This document shows, one piece after another, positions 12,404 to 24,627 of a stretch of DNA of 64,000 bases. The notes below the pieces were generated by a model, which saw only the letters and a program-made list of their open reading frames with translations, did not search any database and was not told the origin of the DNA. The translations under genes were made by a program, and so were the position numbers. This DNA is from Rhipicephalus microplus. Taxonomy: Eukaryota; Arthropoda; Arachnida; Ixodida; Ixodidae. Position 1 is the first letter of the stretch. Each line of letters starts with the position of its first letter. The DNA lies in assembly GCF_043290135.1 (NCBI RefSeq), contig NC_134707.1, positions 79,936,987 to 80,000,986 of the forward strand. The letters are read 5' to 3'.

Positions 12404-15400
12404 GAACAAATCAAAGTTGATTTGTGTATATACACACACAGCGTTTCTCACGTCTTTACATGATGATCGTCTGGGCGAATTACACGGAAAATTCACAGTT
12501 TACCGATGAATCCCTCCGGAGCTTTGCCCATTCATCATCATTCACCCCGTGAATATGCCATAATTTTTTTAATAGTTTTCATATTCAGTCATGAGGTTGT
12601 GTACTCATACTGGCGACACCCTGGCTCGAAAATATTTGTTTACTGGAGGTATGTGCACGGAACATTCTATAAGGCTCATTCCTGCGTGCGACCCTATTCC
12701 CCAGTGGTGCAATCGGTTAGCGCACCGTACTTATACGACAATTATCGTGAGCTATGCCTGGGTTGTGAGTTCGAGCCTCACCTGGGGAATGAAATTTTTA
12801 TTAGTTTTCATTATTAGGCATGACGTTAATTGCATACTCAATGCTGGCGTCTGCCTGGCTCGAAAACATTTTTTACTGGAGTTGTGTGCACACAACATTA
12901 CTTAAGGAAACACTCCTACATACAACTGTAATCCCCAGTAGCGCAATTGGTTAGCGCACCGTACTTATACGACAGTTATCGTGAACTATGCCTGGGTTGC
13001 GAGTTCGACCCTCACCTGGGGAAGGAAATTTTTATTAGCTTTCATATTTAGTCATGAGGTTGTGTACTCATACTGGGGACTTCCTCGCTCGAAAACGTTT
13101 GTTTACTGGGCGTATGTGCAGGGCACATTCTTTAGGCACCGCTCCTAAGTGCGACCGTGTTCCCCAGTGGCGCAATTGGTTAGCGCACCGTACTTAAACG
13201 ACAGTTATTGTGAGCTATGCCGGGGTTGTGAGTTCGAGCTCACCTTAGAATGAAATTTTTATTAGTTTTCATAATTATACGTCAGGTTGTTTGTATGCTC
13301 AAAGCTGGCGTCTTCCTGGTTCGAAAACATTTGTTTACTGGAGGTATGTGCAGGGAACCTTCTTTAAGGCACCGCTCCTACGTGCAACCGTATTTCAAGT
13401 GGCGGAATTGGTTAGCCCATGGTACTTATACCACAGTTCTCAGGAGCTATGCCGAGTTGTGAGTTCGAGCCTCACCAGGGGAACGAAATTTTTATTAGTC
13501 TTCATATTTAGTCATGAGGTTAATTGTACACTTGATGCTGGCGACTGCCTGGCTCAAAAACACTTGTTTACTAGAGTTGTATGTAGACAACAGTACTAAA
13601 GGAAACACTTCTACGTGCAACCGTATTCCCCATAGGCGCAATCGGTTAGTGCACCATACTTATACGACAGTTAACGTGAGCTAAGCCTGGGTTGTGAGTT
13701 CGAGCCTCACCTGGGGAATGAAATTTTTATTAGTTTCCATATTTGTCATGAGGTTAATTGTATACTCAAAGCTGGCGACTTCCTGGTTCGAAAACATTTG
13801 TTTACTGGAGGTATGTGCACGGAACATTCTTTAAGGTACCGCTCCTACGTGTGACCGTGTTCCCCAGTGGCGCAATCGCTTAGCGCACGGTACTTACACG
13901 ACAGTTCTCGTCAGCTATGCCGAAGTTGTGAGTTCGAGCCTCACCTGTGGAATGAACTTTTTATTAGTTTTCATATTTAGTCATGAGGTTGTATACTCAA
14001 TGCTGGCGACTGCCTGGCTCGAAAACATTTGTTTACTGGAGTTCTGTGTAGACAACAGTACTAAAGGAAACACTCCTACGGGCATCCGTATTCCCCAGTG
14101 GCGCAATTGGTTAGCGCACCGTACTTATACGACGGTTTTCTTGAGCTATGCCTGGGTTGTAACTTCGAGCCTCACCCGGAGAATGAACTTTTTATTACTT
14201 TTTGTATTTATTCATGAGGTCTTGTACTCATACTGGCGACTTCCTGGCTCAAAAACATTTGTTTACTGGGGGTATGTACAGGGAACATTCATTCTTGCAC
14301 CGCTCCTGCGTGCAGCCATATTCCCCAGTGACGCAATTGGTTAGCACACGGTACTTATACGACAGTTCTCGAGAGCTATGCCAGGGTTCTGAGTTCGAGC
14401 CCCACTTCGGAATGAAATTTTTTTTAGTTTTCATCATTAGTCTTGATGTTATATACTCAATGCTGGCGACTTTCTGGCTCGAAAACATTTGTTTACTGGA
14501 GGTATCTGCAGGGAACATTTTTAAAGCACTGCTCCTACGTGCGACCGTGTTCCCCAGTGGCGCAATTGGTTAGCGCACGGTTTAATACGACAGTTCTCGT
14601 GAGCTATGCCTGAGTTGCGAGTTCGAGCCTCAACTGGGGAATTAAATTTTTATTAGCTTTCAAATTTAGTCATGAGGTTAATTGTATACTCAATACTGGC
14701 AACTGCCTGGCTCGAAAACTTTTCTTTACTGGAGTTGTGTGTAGACAACACTCCTAAAGGAAACACTTCTACGTGCAACCCTATTCTTCAGTGGCTCAAT
14801 TGTTTAGCGCACGGTACTAATACGACTGTTATCGTAAGGTATGCCGGGGTTGTGAGTTCGAGCCTCTCCTGGCAAATAACCTTTTATTACTTTTAATATT
14901 TAGTCATGAGGTTAATTGTATAGTTAATGCTGGCGACTTCCTGGCTCGAAAACACTTGTTTACTGGAGTTGTGTGTAGACAACAGTACTAAAGGAAACAC
15001 TTTTACGTGCAACCGTATTCCCCAGTGGCGCAATTCGTTATCGCATCCTTCTTATACGACAGTTATCGTTAGCCATGCATGGGTTGTGAGTTTGAGCCTC
15101 ACCTGGAGATGAATTTTTTATTTGTTTTAATATTTAGTCAAGAGGTATTGTATACTCAATGCTGGTGACTGCCTGGCTCGAAAACACGTGTTTACTGGAG
15201 TTGTGTGTCGACAACAGTACTAAAGGACACACGCCTACGTGCAACCGTATTCCCCAATGGAGCAATTGGTTAGCGCACCATACTTATACGACAGTTAACG
15301 TGCGCTAAGCCTTGATTGTGAGTTCGAGCTTCACCTGGGGAATGAAATTATTATTAGTTTCCATAATTAGTCATGAGGTTATTTGTATACTCAAAGCTGC

Positions 15401-18400
15401 CGACTTCCTGTTTCGAAAACATTTGTTTACTGGAGGTTTGTGCAGGGAACATTCCTTAAGGCACCGCTCCTACGTGTGACTGTGTTCCCCAGTGGCACAA
15501 TTGGTTAGCGCACGGTACTTATACGACACTTATTGTGAGCTATGCCTGGGTTGTGAGTTCGAGCCATGCCTGGGAACTGAAATTTTTGTTAGTTTTCATT
15601 ATTAGGCATGAGGTTAATTGTATACTCTATGCTGGCGACTGCCTGGCTCGAAAACACTTGTTAACTGAAGTTGTGTGTAGACAACAGTACTAAAGGAAAC
15701 ACTTTTACGTGCAACCGTATTCCCCAGTGGCGCAATTGGTTATAGCACCCTTCTTATACGACAGTTATCGTGAGCCATGCCTGGGTTGTGAGTTCGAGCT
15801 TCACCTGGGGAATGAAATTTTTATTATTTTTCATATTTAGTCATGAGGTTGTGTACTCATACTGGCGACACCCTGGCTCGAAAACATTTGTTTACTGGAG
15901 GTATGTGCAGAGAACATTCTTTAATTCACCGTTCCTACGTGCGACCGCGTTCTCCAGTGGCGCAATTGGTTAGTGCACGGTACTTATACGACATTTCTCG
16001 TGAGCTGTGCCGGAGTTGTGAGTTCGAGCCTCACCTTGGGAATTAAATTTTTATTAGTTTTCATAATTATTCATGAGGTTAATTGTATACTCAAAGCTGG
16101 CAACTTGTTGTGCCGAAAACATTTGTTTACTGGAGGTATGTTCAGGGATCATTCTTTAAGGCACCGCTCCGTCGTGCGACCTTGTTCCCCAGCGGCGCAA
16201 TTGCTTAGCGCACGATACTTATACGACAGATTTAGTTAGCTATGGCGTGCTTGTGAGTTCGAGCCTCCCTGGGGAATAAAATTTTTATTAGTTTTCATAT
16301 TTAGTCTTGAGGTTAATTGTATACTCCATGCTGGCGACTGCTTGGCTCGAAAACTTGTTTACTGAAGTTGTGTGTAGACAACCGTACTAAACGAAACAGT
16401 CCATCGTGCGACCGTGTTTCCAGTGGCGCAATCGGTTAGCCCACGAAACTTATACGACAGTAATCGTGAGCTATGCCAGGGTTGTGAGTTCGAGCCTCAT
16501 CTGGGGAATGAAATTTCTATTAGTTTTCATAATTGGTCATGAGGTTGTACACTCAATGCTGGCGACTTCTTGTCCCGAAAACATTTGTTTTCTGGAGGTA
16601 TGTGCAGGGAACATTCTTTAAGGCACCGCTCCTACGTGCGACCGTGTTCCCCAGTGGCGCAATTGCTTAGCGCACGGTACTTATACGATAGTTCTCGTGA
16701 GCTATGGCGCGCTTGTGAGTTCGAGCCTCCCTGGGGAATAAAATTTTTATTAGTTTTAATATTTAGTCTTGAGGTTAATTGTATACTCCATGCTGGCGAC
16801 TGCTTGGCTCGAAAACTTGTTTACTGAAGTTGTGTGTAGATAACAGTACTAAAGGAAACAGTGCATCGTGCGACCGTTTTTCCAGTGGCGCAATCGGTTA
16901 GCCCACGAAACTTATACGACAGTAATCGTGAGCTATGCCAGGGTCGGGAGTTCGAGCCTCAACTGGGAAATGAAATTTTTATTAGTTTCCATATTTAGTC
17001 ATGAGGTTAATTGTATACTCGAAGCCGGCGACTTCCTGGTTCGAAAACATTTGTTTCTTAGAGGTATGTGCAGGGACATTCTTTAAGGCACCGCTCCTAC
17101 GTGTGACCATGTTCCCCAGTGGCGCAATTGCTTAGCGCACGGTACTTACACGACAGTTCTCGTGAGCTATGCCGGGGTTGTGAGTTCGAGCCTCATCCGA
17201 AGAATGAACTGTTTATTAGTTTTCATATTTAGTCATGAGCTTGTATACTCAATGCTGGCGACTGCCTGGCTCGAAAACATTTGTTTACTGGAGTTGTGTG
17301 TAGACAACAGTACTAAAGGAAACACTCCTACGTGCATCCGTATTCCCCAGTGGCGCAATTGGTTGGCGCACGGAACTTATACGACAGTTCTTGGGAGCTA
17401 TGCCAGGGTTGTTAGTTCGAGCCCCACCTGGGACATGACATATTTATTAGTTTTGATAATTAATCATGAGGTTAATTGTATACTCAAAGCTGGCGACTTG
17501 TCCCGAAAACATTTGTTTACTGAGGGTATGTTCAGGAATCATTCTTTAAGGCACCGCTCCTACGTGCGACCTTGTTCCCCAAAGGCGCAATTGCTTAGCG
17601 CACGGTACTTATACGGCAGTTTTCGTTAGCTATGGCGTGCTTGTGAGTTCGAGCCTCCCTGGGAATAAAATGTTTATTAGTTTTCGTATTTAGTCATAAG
17701 GTTAATTGTATACTCAATGCTGGCGACTGCCTGTCTCGAAAACACTTGTTTACTGGAGTTGTGTGTAGACAACAGTACTAAAGGAAACACTCCTACGTGC
17801 AACCGTATCTCCAGTGGCGCAATTGGTTAGCGCACCATACTTACGCGACAGTTAACGTGAGCTAAGCCTGGGTTGTGAGTTCGAGCCTCACCTGGGGAAT
17901 GAAATTTTTATTAGTTGCCATAATTAGTCATGAGGTTAATTGCATACTCGAAGCTGGTGACTTCCTGGTTCGAAAACATTTGTTCACTGGTGGTATGTGC
18001 AGGGAACATTCTTGAAGGCACCACTCCTACGTGCGACTGTGTTCCCCAGTGGCGCAATCGCTTAGCGCACGGTACTTACACGACAGTTCTCGTCAGCTAT
18101 GCCGAAGTTCTGATTTCGAGCCTCACCTGTGGAATGAACTTTTTATTAGTTTTCATATTTAGTCATGAGGTTGTATACTCAATGCTGGCGACTGCCTGGC
18201 TCGAAAACATTTGTTTACTGGAGTTCTGTGTAGACAACAGTACTAAAGGAAACACTCCTACGGGCATCCGTATTCCCCAGTGGCGCAATTGGTTAGCGCA
18301 CCGTACTTATACGACGGTTTTCTTGAGCTATGCCTGAGTTGTAACTTCGAGCCTCACCAGGAGAATGAACTTTTTATTACTTTTTGTATTTATTCATAAG

Positions 18401-19667
18401 GTCTTGTACTCATACTGGCGACTTCCTGGCTCGAAAACATTTGTTTACTGGGGGTATGTACAGGGAACATTCATTCTTGCACCGCTCCTACGTGCAGCCA
18501 TATTCCCCAGTGACGCAATTGGTTAGCACACGGTACTTATACGACAGTTCTCGAGAGCTATGCCAGGGTTCTGAGTTCGAGCCCCACTTGGGAATGAAAT
18601 TTTTATTAGTTTTCATCATTAGTCTTGATGTTGTATACTCAATGCTGGCGACTTTCTGGCTCGAAAACATTTGTTTACTGGAGGTATCTGCAGGGAACAT
18701 TTTTAAAGCACTGCTCCTACTTGTGACCGTGTTCCCCAGTGGCGCAATTGGTTAGCGCACGGTATCAATACGACAGTTCTCGTGAGCTATGCCTGAGGTG
18801 CGAGTTCGAGCCTCAACTGGGGAATTAAATTTTTATTAGCTTTCAAATTTAGTCATGAGGTTAATTGTATACTCAATACTGGCAACTGCCTGGCTCGAAA
18901 ACTTTTTTTTACTGGAGTTGTGTGTAGACAACACTCCTAAAGGAAACACTTCTACGTGCAACCCTATTCTTCAGTGGCTCAATTGTTTAGCGCACGGTAC
19001 TAATACGACTGTTATCGTAAGGTATGCCGGGGTTGTGAGTTCGAGCGTATCCTGGCAAATAACCTTTTATTACTTTTAATATTTAGTCATGAGGTTAATT
19101 GTATAGTTAATGCTGGCGACTTCCTGGCTCGAAAACACTTGTTTACTGGAGTTGTGTGTAGACAACAGTACTAAAGGAAACACTTTTACGTGCAACCGTA
19201 TTCCCCAGTGGCGCAATTCGTTATCGCATCCTTCTTATACGACAGTTATCGTGAGCCATGCATAGGTTGTGAGTTTGAGCCTCACCTGGAGATGAATTTT
19301 TTATTAGTTTTAATATTTAGTCATGAGGTATTGTATACTCAATGCTGGTGACTGCCTGGCTCGAAAACACTTGTTTACTGGAGTTGTGTGTAGACAACAG
19401 TACTAAAGGACACACGCCTACGTGCAACCGTATTCCCCAATGGAGCAATTGGTTAGCGCACCATACTTATACGACAGTTAACGTGCGCTAAGCCTTGATT
19501 GTGAGTTCGAGCTTCACCTGCGGAATGAAATTATTATTAGTTTCCATAATTAGTCATGAGGTTATTTGTATACTCAAAGCTGCCGACTTCCTGGTTCGAA
19601 AACATTTGTTTACTGAAGGTATGTGCAGGGACATTCTTTAAGGCACCGCTCCTACGTGTGACCATGT

Positions 19668-19759
19668 TCCCCAGTGGCGCAATTGCTTAGCGCACGGTAC
19701 TTACACGACAGTTCTCGTTAGGTATGCCGGGGTTGTGAGTTCGAGCCTCACCTGAGGAA
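19668..19759 (+). tRNA. tRNA-like copy with UAC anticodon (Val-type)
   Basis: The anticodon loop reads CTTACA then A, giving anticodon TAC rather than TAT. The D, anticodon (CGGTA/TGCCG) and T stems pair fully. The acceptor TCCCCAG/CTGAGGA has one C-A mismatch. An 18-nt intron is in the usual place and a T5 run follows. The body is still tRNA-Ile-like, so charging identity is uncertain. Confidence 0.45.
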
Positions 19760-19898
19760 TGAACTTTTTATTAGTTTTCATATTTAGTCATGAGGTTGTA
19801 TACTCAATGCTGGCGACTGCCTGGCTGGAAAACATTAGTTTAGTAGGGTTGTGTGTAGACAACAGTTTTAAAGGAAACACTCCTACGTGCATACGTAT

Positions 19899-19990
19899 TC
19901 CCCAGTGGCGCAATTGGTTAGCGCACGGTACTTATACGACAGTTCTCGTGAGCTATGCCTGGTTTGTGAGTTCGAGCCTCACCTGGGGAA
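19899..19990 (+). tRNA. tRNA-Ile(UAU)-like copy, one mismatch
   Basis: Acceptor, D and T stems pair perfectly. The anticodon stem CGGTA/TGCCT has one mismatch at 27-43. Anticodon TAT, 18-nt intron, downstream T5. Confidence 0.5.
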
Positions 19991-22900
19991 TGACTTTTTA
20001 TTAGTTTTCATATTTAGTCATGAGGTTACTTGTATACTCAGTGCTGGCGACTGCCCGGTTCGAAAACACTTGTTCACTGGAGTTGTGTGTAGACAACACT
20101 ACTAAATGAAGCACTCCTATATGCAACTGTATTCGCCTGTGGCGCAATTGGTTAGCGCACCATACTTATACGACGGGTCTCTTGAGCTATGCCTGGGTTG
20201 TAAGTTCGAGGCTCACCAGGGGAATCAACTTTTTATTTGTTTTTGTATTTAGTCATGAGGTCTTTTGCTCATACTGGCGACTTCCTGGCTCGAAAACATT
20301 TGTTTACTTGGGGTATGTACAGGAAACATTCATTCTTGCACCGCTCCTACGTGCAACCATATTCCCCAGTGACGCAATTCGTTAGCACACGGTACTTATA
20401 CGACATTTCTCGAGAGCTATGCTTGGGTTGCGGGTTCGAGCCCTACTTGGGAATGAAATTTTTATTAGTTTTCATCATTAGTCATGAGGTTGTATAACCA
20501 ATGCTGGCGACTTCCTGGCTCGAAAACATTTGTTTACTAGAGGTATGTGCAGCGAACATTCATTCTTTCAGCGCTCCTATGTGCAACCATATTGCCCAGT
20601 GACGCAATTGTTAAGCGCACGGTACTTATACGACAGTTCTCGGAAGCTGTGCCCGGGTTGTGAGTTCGAGCCCCACCTGAGACTTGAAATTTTTGTTAGT
20701 TTTCATAATTAGTCATGAGGTTAATTGTATACTCAATACTGACGACTGCCTGGCTCGAAAACTTTTCTTTATGGAGTTGTATGTAGACAACACTTCTAAA
20801 GGAAACACTTCTACGTGCAACCCTATTCCCCAGTGGCGCAATTGTTTAGCGCACGGTACTTATACGACAGTTATCGTAAGCTATGCCGGGGTTGTGAGTT
20901 CGAGCCTCTCCTGGCGAATTATACTTTTATTATTTCATAATTAGTCATGAGGTTGTATACTCAATGCTGGCGACTTCTTGTCCCGAAAACATTTGTTTAC
21001 TGAAGGTGTGTGCAGGAAACATTCTTTAAAGCACCGCTCCCACGTGCGACCGTGTCCCCCAGTGTTGCAATTGCTTAGCGCACGGTACTTACACGACAGT
21101 TCTCGTGAGGTATGGCGTGCTTGTGAGTTCGAGCTTCCCTGGTGAATAAACTTTATATCAGTTTTCATATTTAGTCATGAGGTTAATTGTATACTCAATG
21201 CTGGCGACTGCCTGGCTCGAAAACATGTGTACTGGAGTTGTGTGTAGACAACAGTACTAAAGGAAACACTCCTAAGTGCAACTGTATTCCCCAGTGGCGC
21301 AATTGGTTAGCGCACCGTACTTATACGACAGTTATCGTGAACTATGCCTGGATTGTGAGTTCGAGCCTCACTGGGTAATGAAATGTTTATTAGTTTTCAT
21401 AATTAGTCATGATGTTGTATACTCAATGCTGGCGACTTCTTGTCCCGAAAACAGTTGTTTACTGGAGATATGTGCAGAAAACATTCTTTAAGGCACCGCT
21501 CCTAAGTGTGACCGTGTTCCCCAGTGGCACAATTTGTTAGCGCATGACACTCATATGACAGTTCTCGTTAGCTATGCCGGGGTTGTGAGTTCGAACCTCA
21601 CGTGGAGAATGAATTTTTATTAGTTTTCATATTTTGTCATGAGGTTAATTGTATACTCAGTGCTGGCGACTGCCTGGCTCAAAAAACTTGTTTACTGGAG
21701 TTGTGTGTAGACAACAGTTTAAAGGAAACACTTTTACGTGCAACCGTATTCCCCAGTGGCGCAATTGCTTAGCGCACGGTACTTACACGACAGTTCTCGT
21801 GAGCTATGCCGGGGTTGTGAGTTCGAGCCTCATCCGAAGAATGAACTGTTTATTAGTTTTCATATTTAGTCATGAGCTTGTATACTCAATGCTGGCGACT
21901 GCCTGGCTCGAAAACATTTGTTTACTGGAGTTGTGTGTAGACAACAGTACTAAAGGAAACACTCCTACGTGCATCCGTATTCCCCAGTGGCGCAATTGGT
22001 TGGCGCACGGAACTTATACGACAGTTCTTGGGAGCTATGCCAGGGTTGTTAGTTCGAGCCCCACCTGGGACATGACATATTTATTAGTTTTGATAATTAA
22101 TCATGAGGTTAATTGTATACTCAAAGCTGGCGACTTGTCCCGAAAACATTTGTTTACTGAGGGTATGTTCAGGAATCATTCTTTAAGGCACCGCTCCTAC
22201 GTGCGACCTTGTTCCCCAAAGGCGCAATTGCTTAGCGCACGGTACTTATACGGCAGTTTTCGTTAGCTATGGCGTGCTTGTGAGTTCGAGCCTCCCTGGG
22301 AATAAAATGTTTATTAGTTTTCGTATTTAGTCATAAGGTTAATTGTATACTCAATGCTGGCGACTGCCTGTCTCGAAAACACTTGTTTACTGGAGTTGTG
22401 TGTAGACAACAGTACTAAAGGAAACACTCCTACGTGCAACCGTATCTCCAGTGGCGCAATTGGTTAGCGCACCATACTTACGCGACAGTTAACGTGAGCT
22501 AAGCCTGGGTTGTGAGTTCGAGCCTCACCTGGGGAATGAAATTTTTATTAGTTGCCATAATTAGTCATGAGGTTAATTGCATACTCGAAGCTGGTGACTT
22601 CCTGGTTCGAAAACATTTGTTCACTGGTGGTATGTGCAGGGAACATTCTTGAAGGCACCACTCCTACGTGCGACTGTGTTCCCCAGTGGCGCAATCGCTT
22701 AGCGCACGGTACTTACACGACAGTTCTCGTCAGCTATGCCGAAGTTCTGATTTCGAGCCTCACCTGTGGAATGAACTTTTTATTAGTTTTCATATTTAGT
22801 CATGAGGTTGTATACTCAATGCTGGCGACTGCCTGGCTCGAAAACATTTGTTTACTGGAGTTCTGTGTAGACAACAGTACTAAAGGAAACACTCCTACGG

Positions 22901-24304
22901 GCATCCGTATTCCCCAGTGGCGCAATTGGTTAGCGCACCGTACTTATACGACGGTTTTCTTGAGCTATGCCTGAGTTGTAACTTCGAGCCTCACCAGGAG
23001 AATGAACTTTTTATTACTTTTTGTATTTATTCATAAGGTCTTGTACTCATACTGGCGACTTCCTGGCTCGAAAACATTTGTTTACTGGGGGTATGTACAG
23101 GGAACATTCATTCTTGCACCGCTCCTACGTGCAGCCATATTCCCCAGTGACGCAATTGGTTAGCACACGGTACTTATACGACAGTTCTCGAGAGCTATGC
23201 CAGGGTTCTGAGTTCGAGCCCCACTTGGGAATGAAATTTTTATTAGTTTTCATCATTAGTCTTGATGTTGTATACTCAATGCTGGCGACTTTCTGGCTCG
23301 AAAACATTTGTTTACTGGAGGTATCTGCAGGGAACATTTTTAAAGCACTGCTCCTACTTGTGACCGTGTTCCCCAGTGGCGCAATTGGTTAGCGCACGGT
23401 ATCAATACGACAGTTCTCGTGAGCTATGCCTGAGGTGCGAGTTCGAGCCTCAACTGGGGAATTAAATTTTTATTAGCTTTCAAATTTAGTCATGAGGTTA
23501 ATTGTATACTCAATACTGGCAACTGCCTGGCTCGAAAACTTTTCTTTACTGGAGTTGTGTGTAGACAACACTCCTAAAGGAAACACTTCTACGTGCAACC
23601 CTATTCTTCAGTGGCTCAATTGTTTAGCGCACGGTACTAATACGACTGTTATCGTAAGGTATGCCGGGGTTGTGAGTTCGAGCGTATCCTGGCAAATAAC
23701 CTTTTATTACTTTTAATATTTAGTCATGAGGTTAATTGTATAGTTAATGCTGGCGACTTCCTGGCTCGAAAACACTTGTTTACTGGAGTTGTGTGTAGAC
23801 AACAGTACTAAAGGAAACACTTTTACGTGCAACCGTATTCCCCAGTGGCGCAATTCGTTATCGCATCCTTCTTATACGACAGTTATCGTGAGCCATGCAT
23901 AGGTTGTGAGTTTGAGCCTCACCTGGAGATGAATTTTTTATTAGTTTTAATATTTAGTCATGAGGTATTGTATACTCAATGCTGGTGACTGCCTGGCTCG
24001 AAAACACTTGTTTACTGGAGTTGTGTGTAGACAACAGTACTAAAGGACACACGCCTACGTGCAACCGTATTCCCCAATGGAGCAATTGGTTAGCGCACCA
24101 TACTTATACGACAGTTAACGTGCGCTAAGCCTTGATTGTGAGTTCGAGCTTCACCTGCGGAATGAAATTATTATTAGTTTCCATAATTAGTCATGAGGTT
24201 ATTTGTATACTCAAAGCTGCCGACTTCCTGGTTCGAAAACATTTGTTTACTGAAGGTATGTGCAGGGACATTCTTTAAGGCACCGCTCCTACGTGTGACC
24301 ATGT

Positions 24305-24396
24305 TCCCCAGTGGCGCAATTGCTTAGCGCACGGTACTTACACGACAGTTCTCGTTAGGTATGCCGGGGTTGTGAGTTCGAGCCTCACCTGAGGAA
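24305..24396 (+). tRNA. tRNA-like copy with UAC anticodon, duplicate
   Basis: The 4,637-bp duplicate of the copy at 19668-19759, with the same structure and the same acceptor mismatch. Confidence 0.45.
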
Positions 24397-24535
24397 TGAA
24401 CTTTTTATTAGTTTTCATATTTAGTCATGAGGTTGTATACTCAATGCTGGCGACTGCCTGGCTGGAAAACATTAGTTTAGTAGGGTTGTGTGTAGACAAC
24501 AGTTTTAAAGGAAACACTCCTACGTGCATACGTAT

Positions 24536-24627
24536 TCCCCAGTGGCGCAATTGGTTAGCGCACGGTACTTATACGACAGTTCTCGTGAGCTATGCCTGGT
24601 TTGTGAGTTCGAGCCTCACCTGGGGAA
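24536..24627 (+). tRNA. tRNA-Ile(UAU)-like copy, duplicate
   Basis: The 4,637-bp duplicate of 19899-19990, with the same single mismatch. Confidence 0.5.

Larger units (their letters stand above)
11579..12563 (+). mobile_element. Helentron-like (Helitron-type) fragment inserted in the array
   Basis: This 985-bp non-array segment interrupts a unit within its T-run. Left of it is GAATGAGTTTTT; right of it is a T-run followed by AATAGTTTTCATATTCAGTC. An uninterrupted relative at ~8311 reads GAGTTTTTTATTAGTTTTC. It starts GGGGCGAAGCTCC, and an inverted near-match GGAGCTTTGCCC lies near its right end (~12518-12529). It contains a three-copy 60-bp minisatellite and an endonuclease-like ORF. Helentrons insert at TT, make no target duplication, can carry an apurinic endonuclease domain and often have subterminal inverted repeats. 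The match is suggestive, but no Rep or helicase part is present. It could be another non-autonomous element. Confidence 0.45.
17131..21767 (+). repeat. Tandem segmental duplication, copy 1 (4,637 bp)
   Basis: Every landmark recurs exactly 4,637 bp downstream. The only differences I noticed are one base in a T-rich run near 18906 and one near 21547, so identity is very high. The length is about 20 array units. The break lies in or next to the conserved CAGTGGCGCAATTG, which precedes both copies and ends the second. Confidence 0.9.

Noticed and set aside
14249..14518. Minus-strand ORFs inside the array (also at 18488, 20941, 23125, 25578 and 27803)
   Set aside because: Antisense shadows of tRNA units; they recur only because the units recur.
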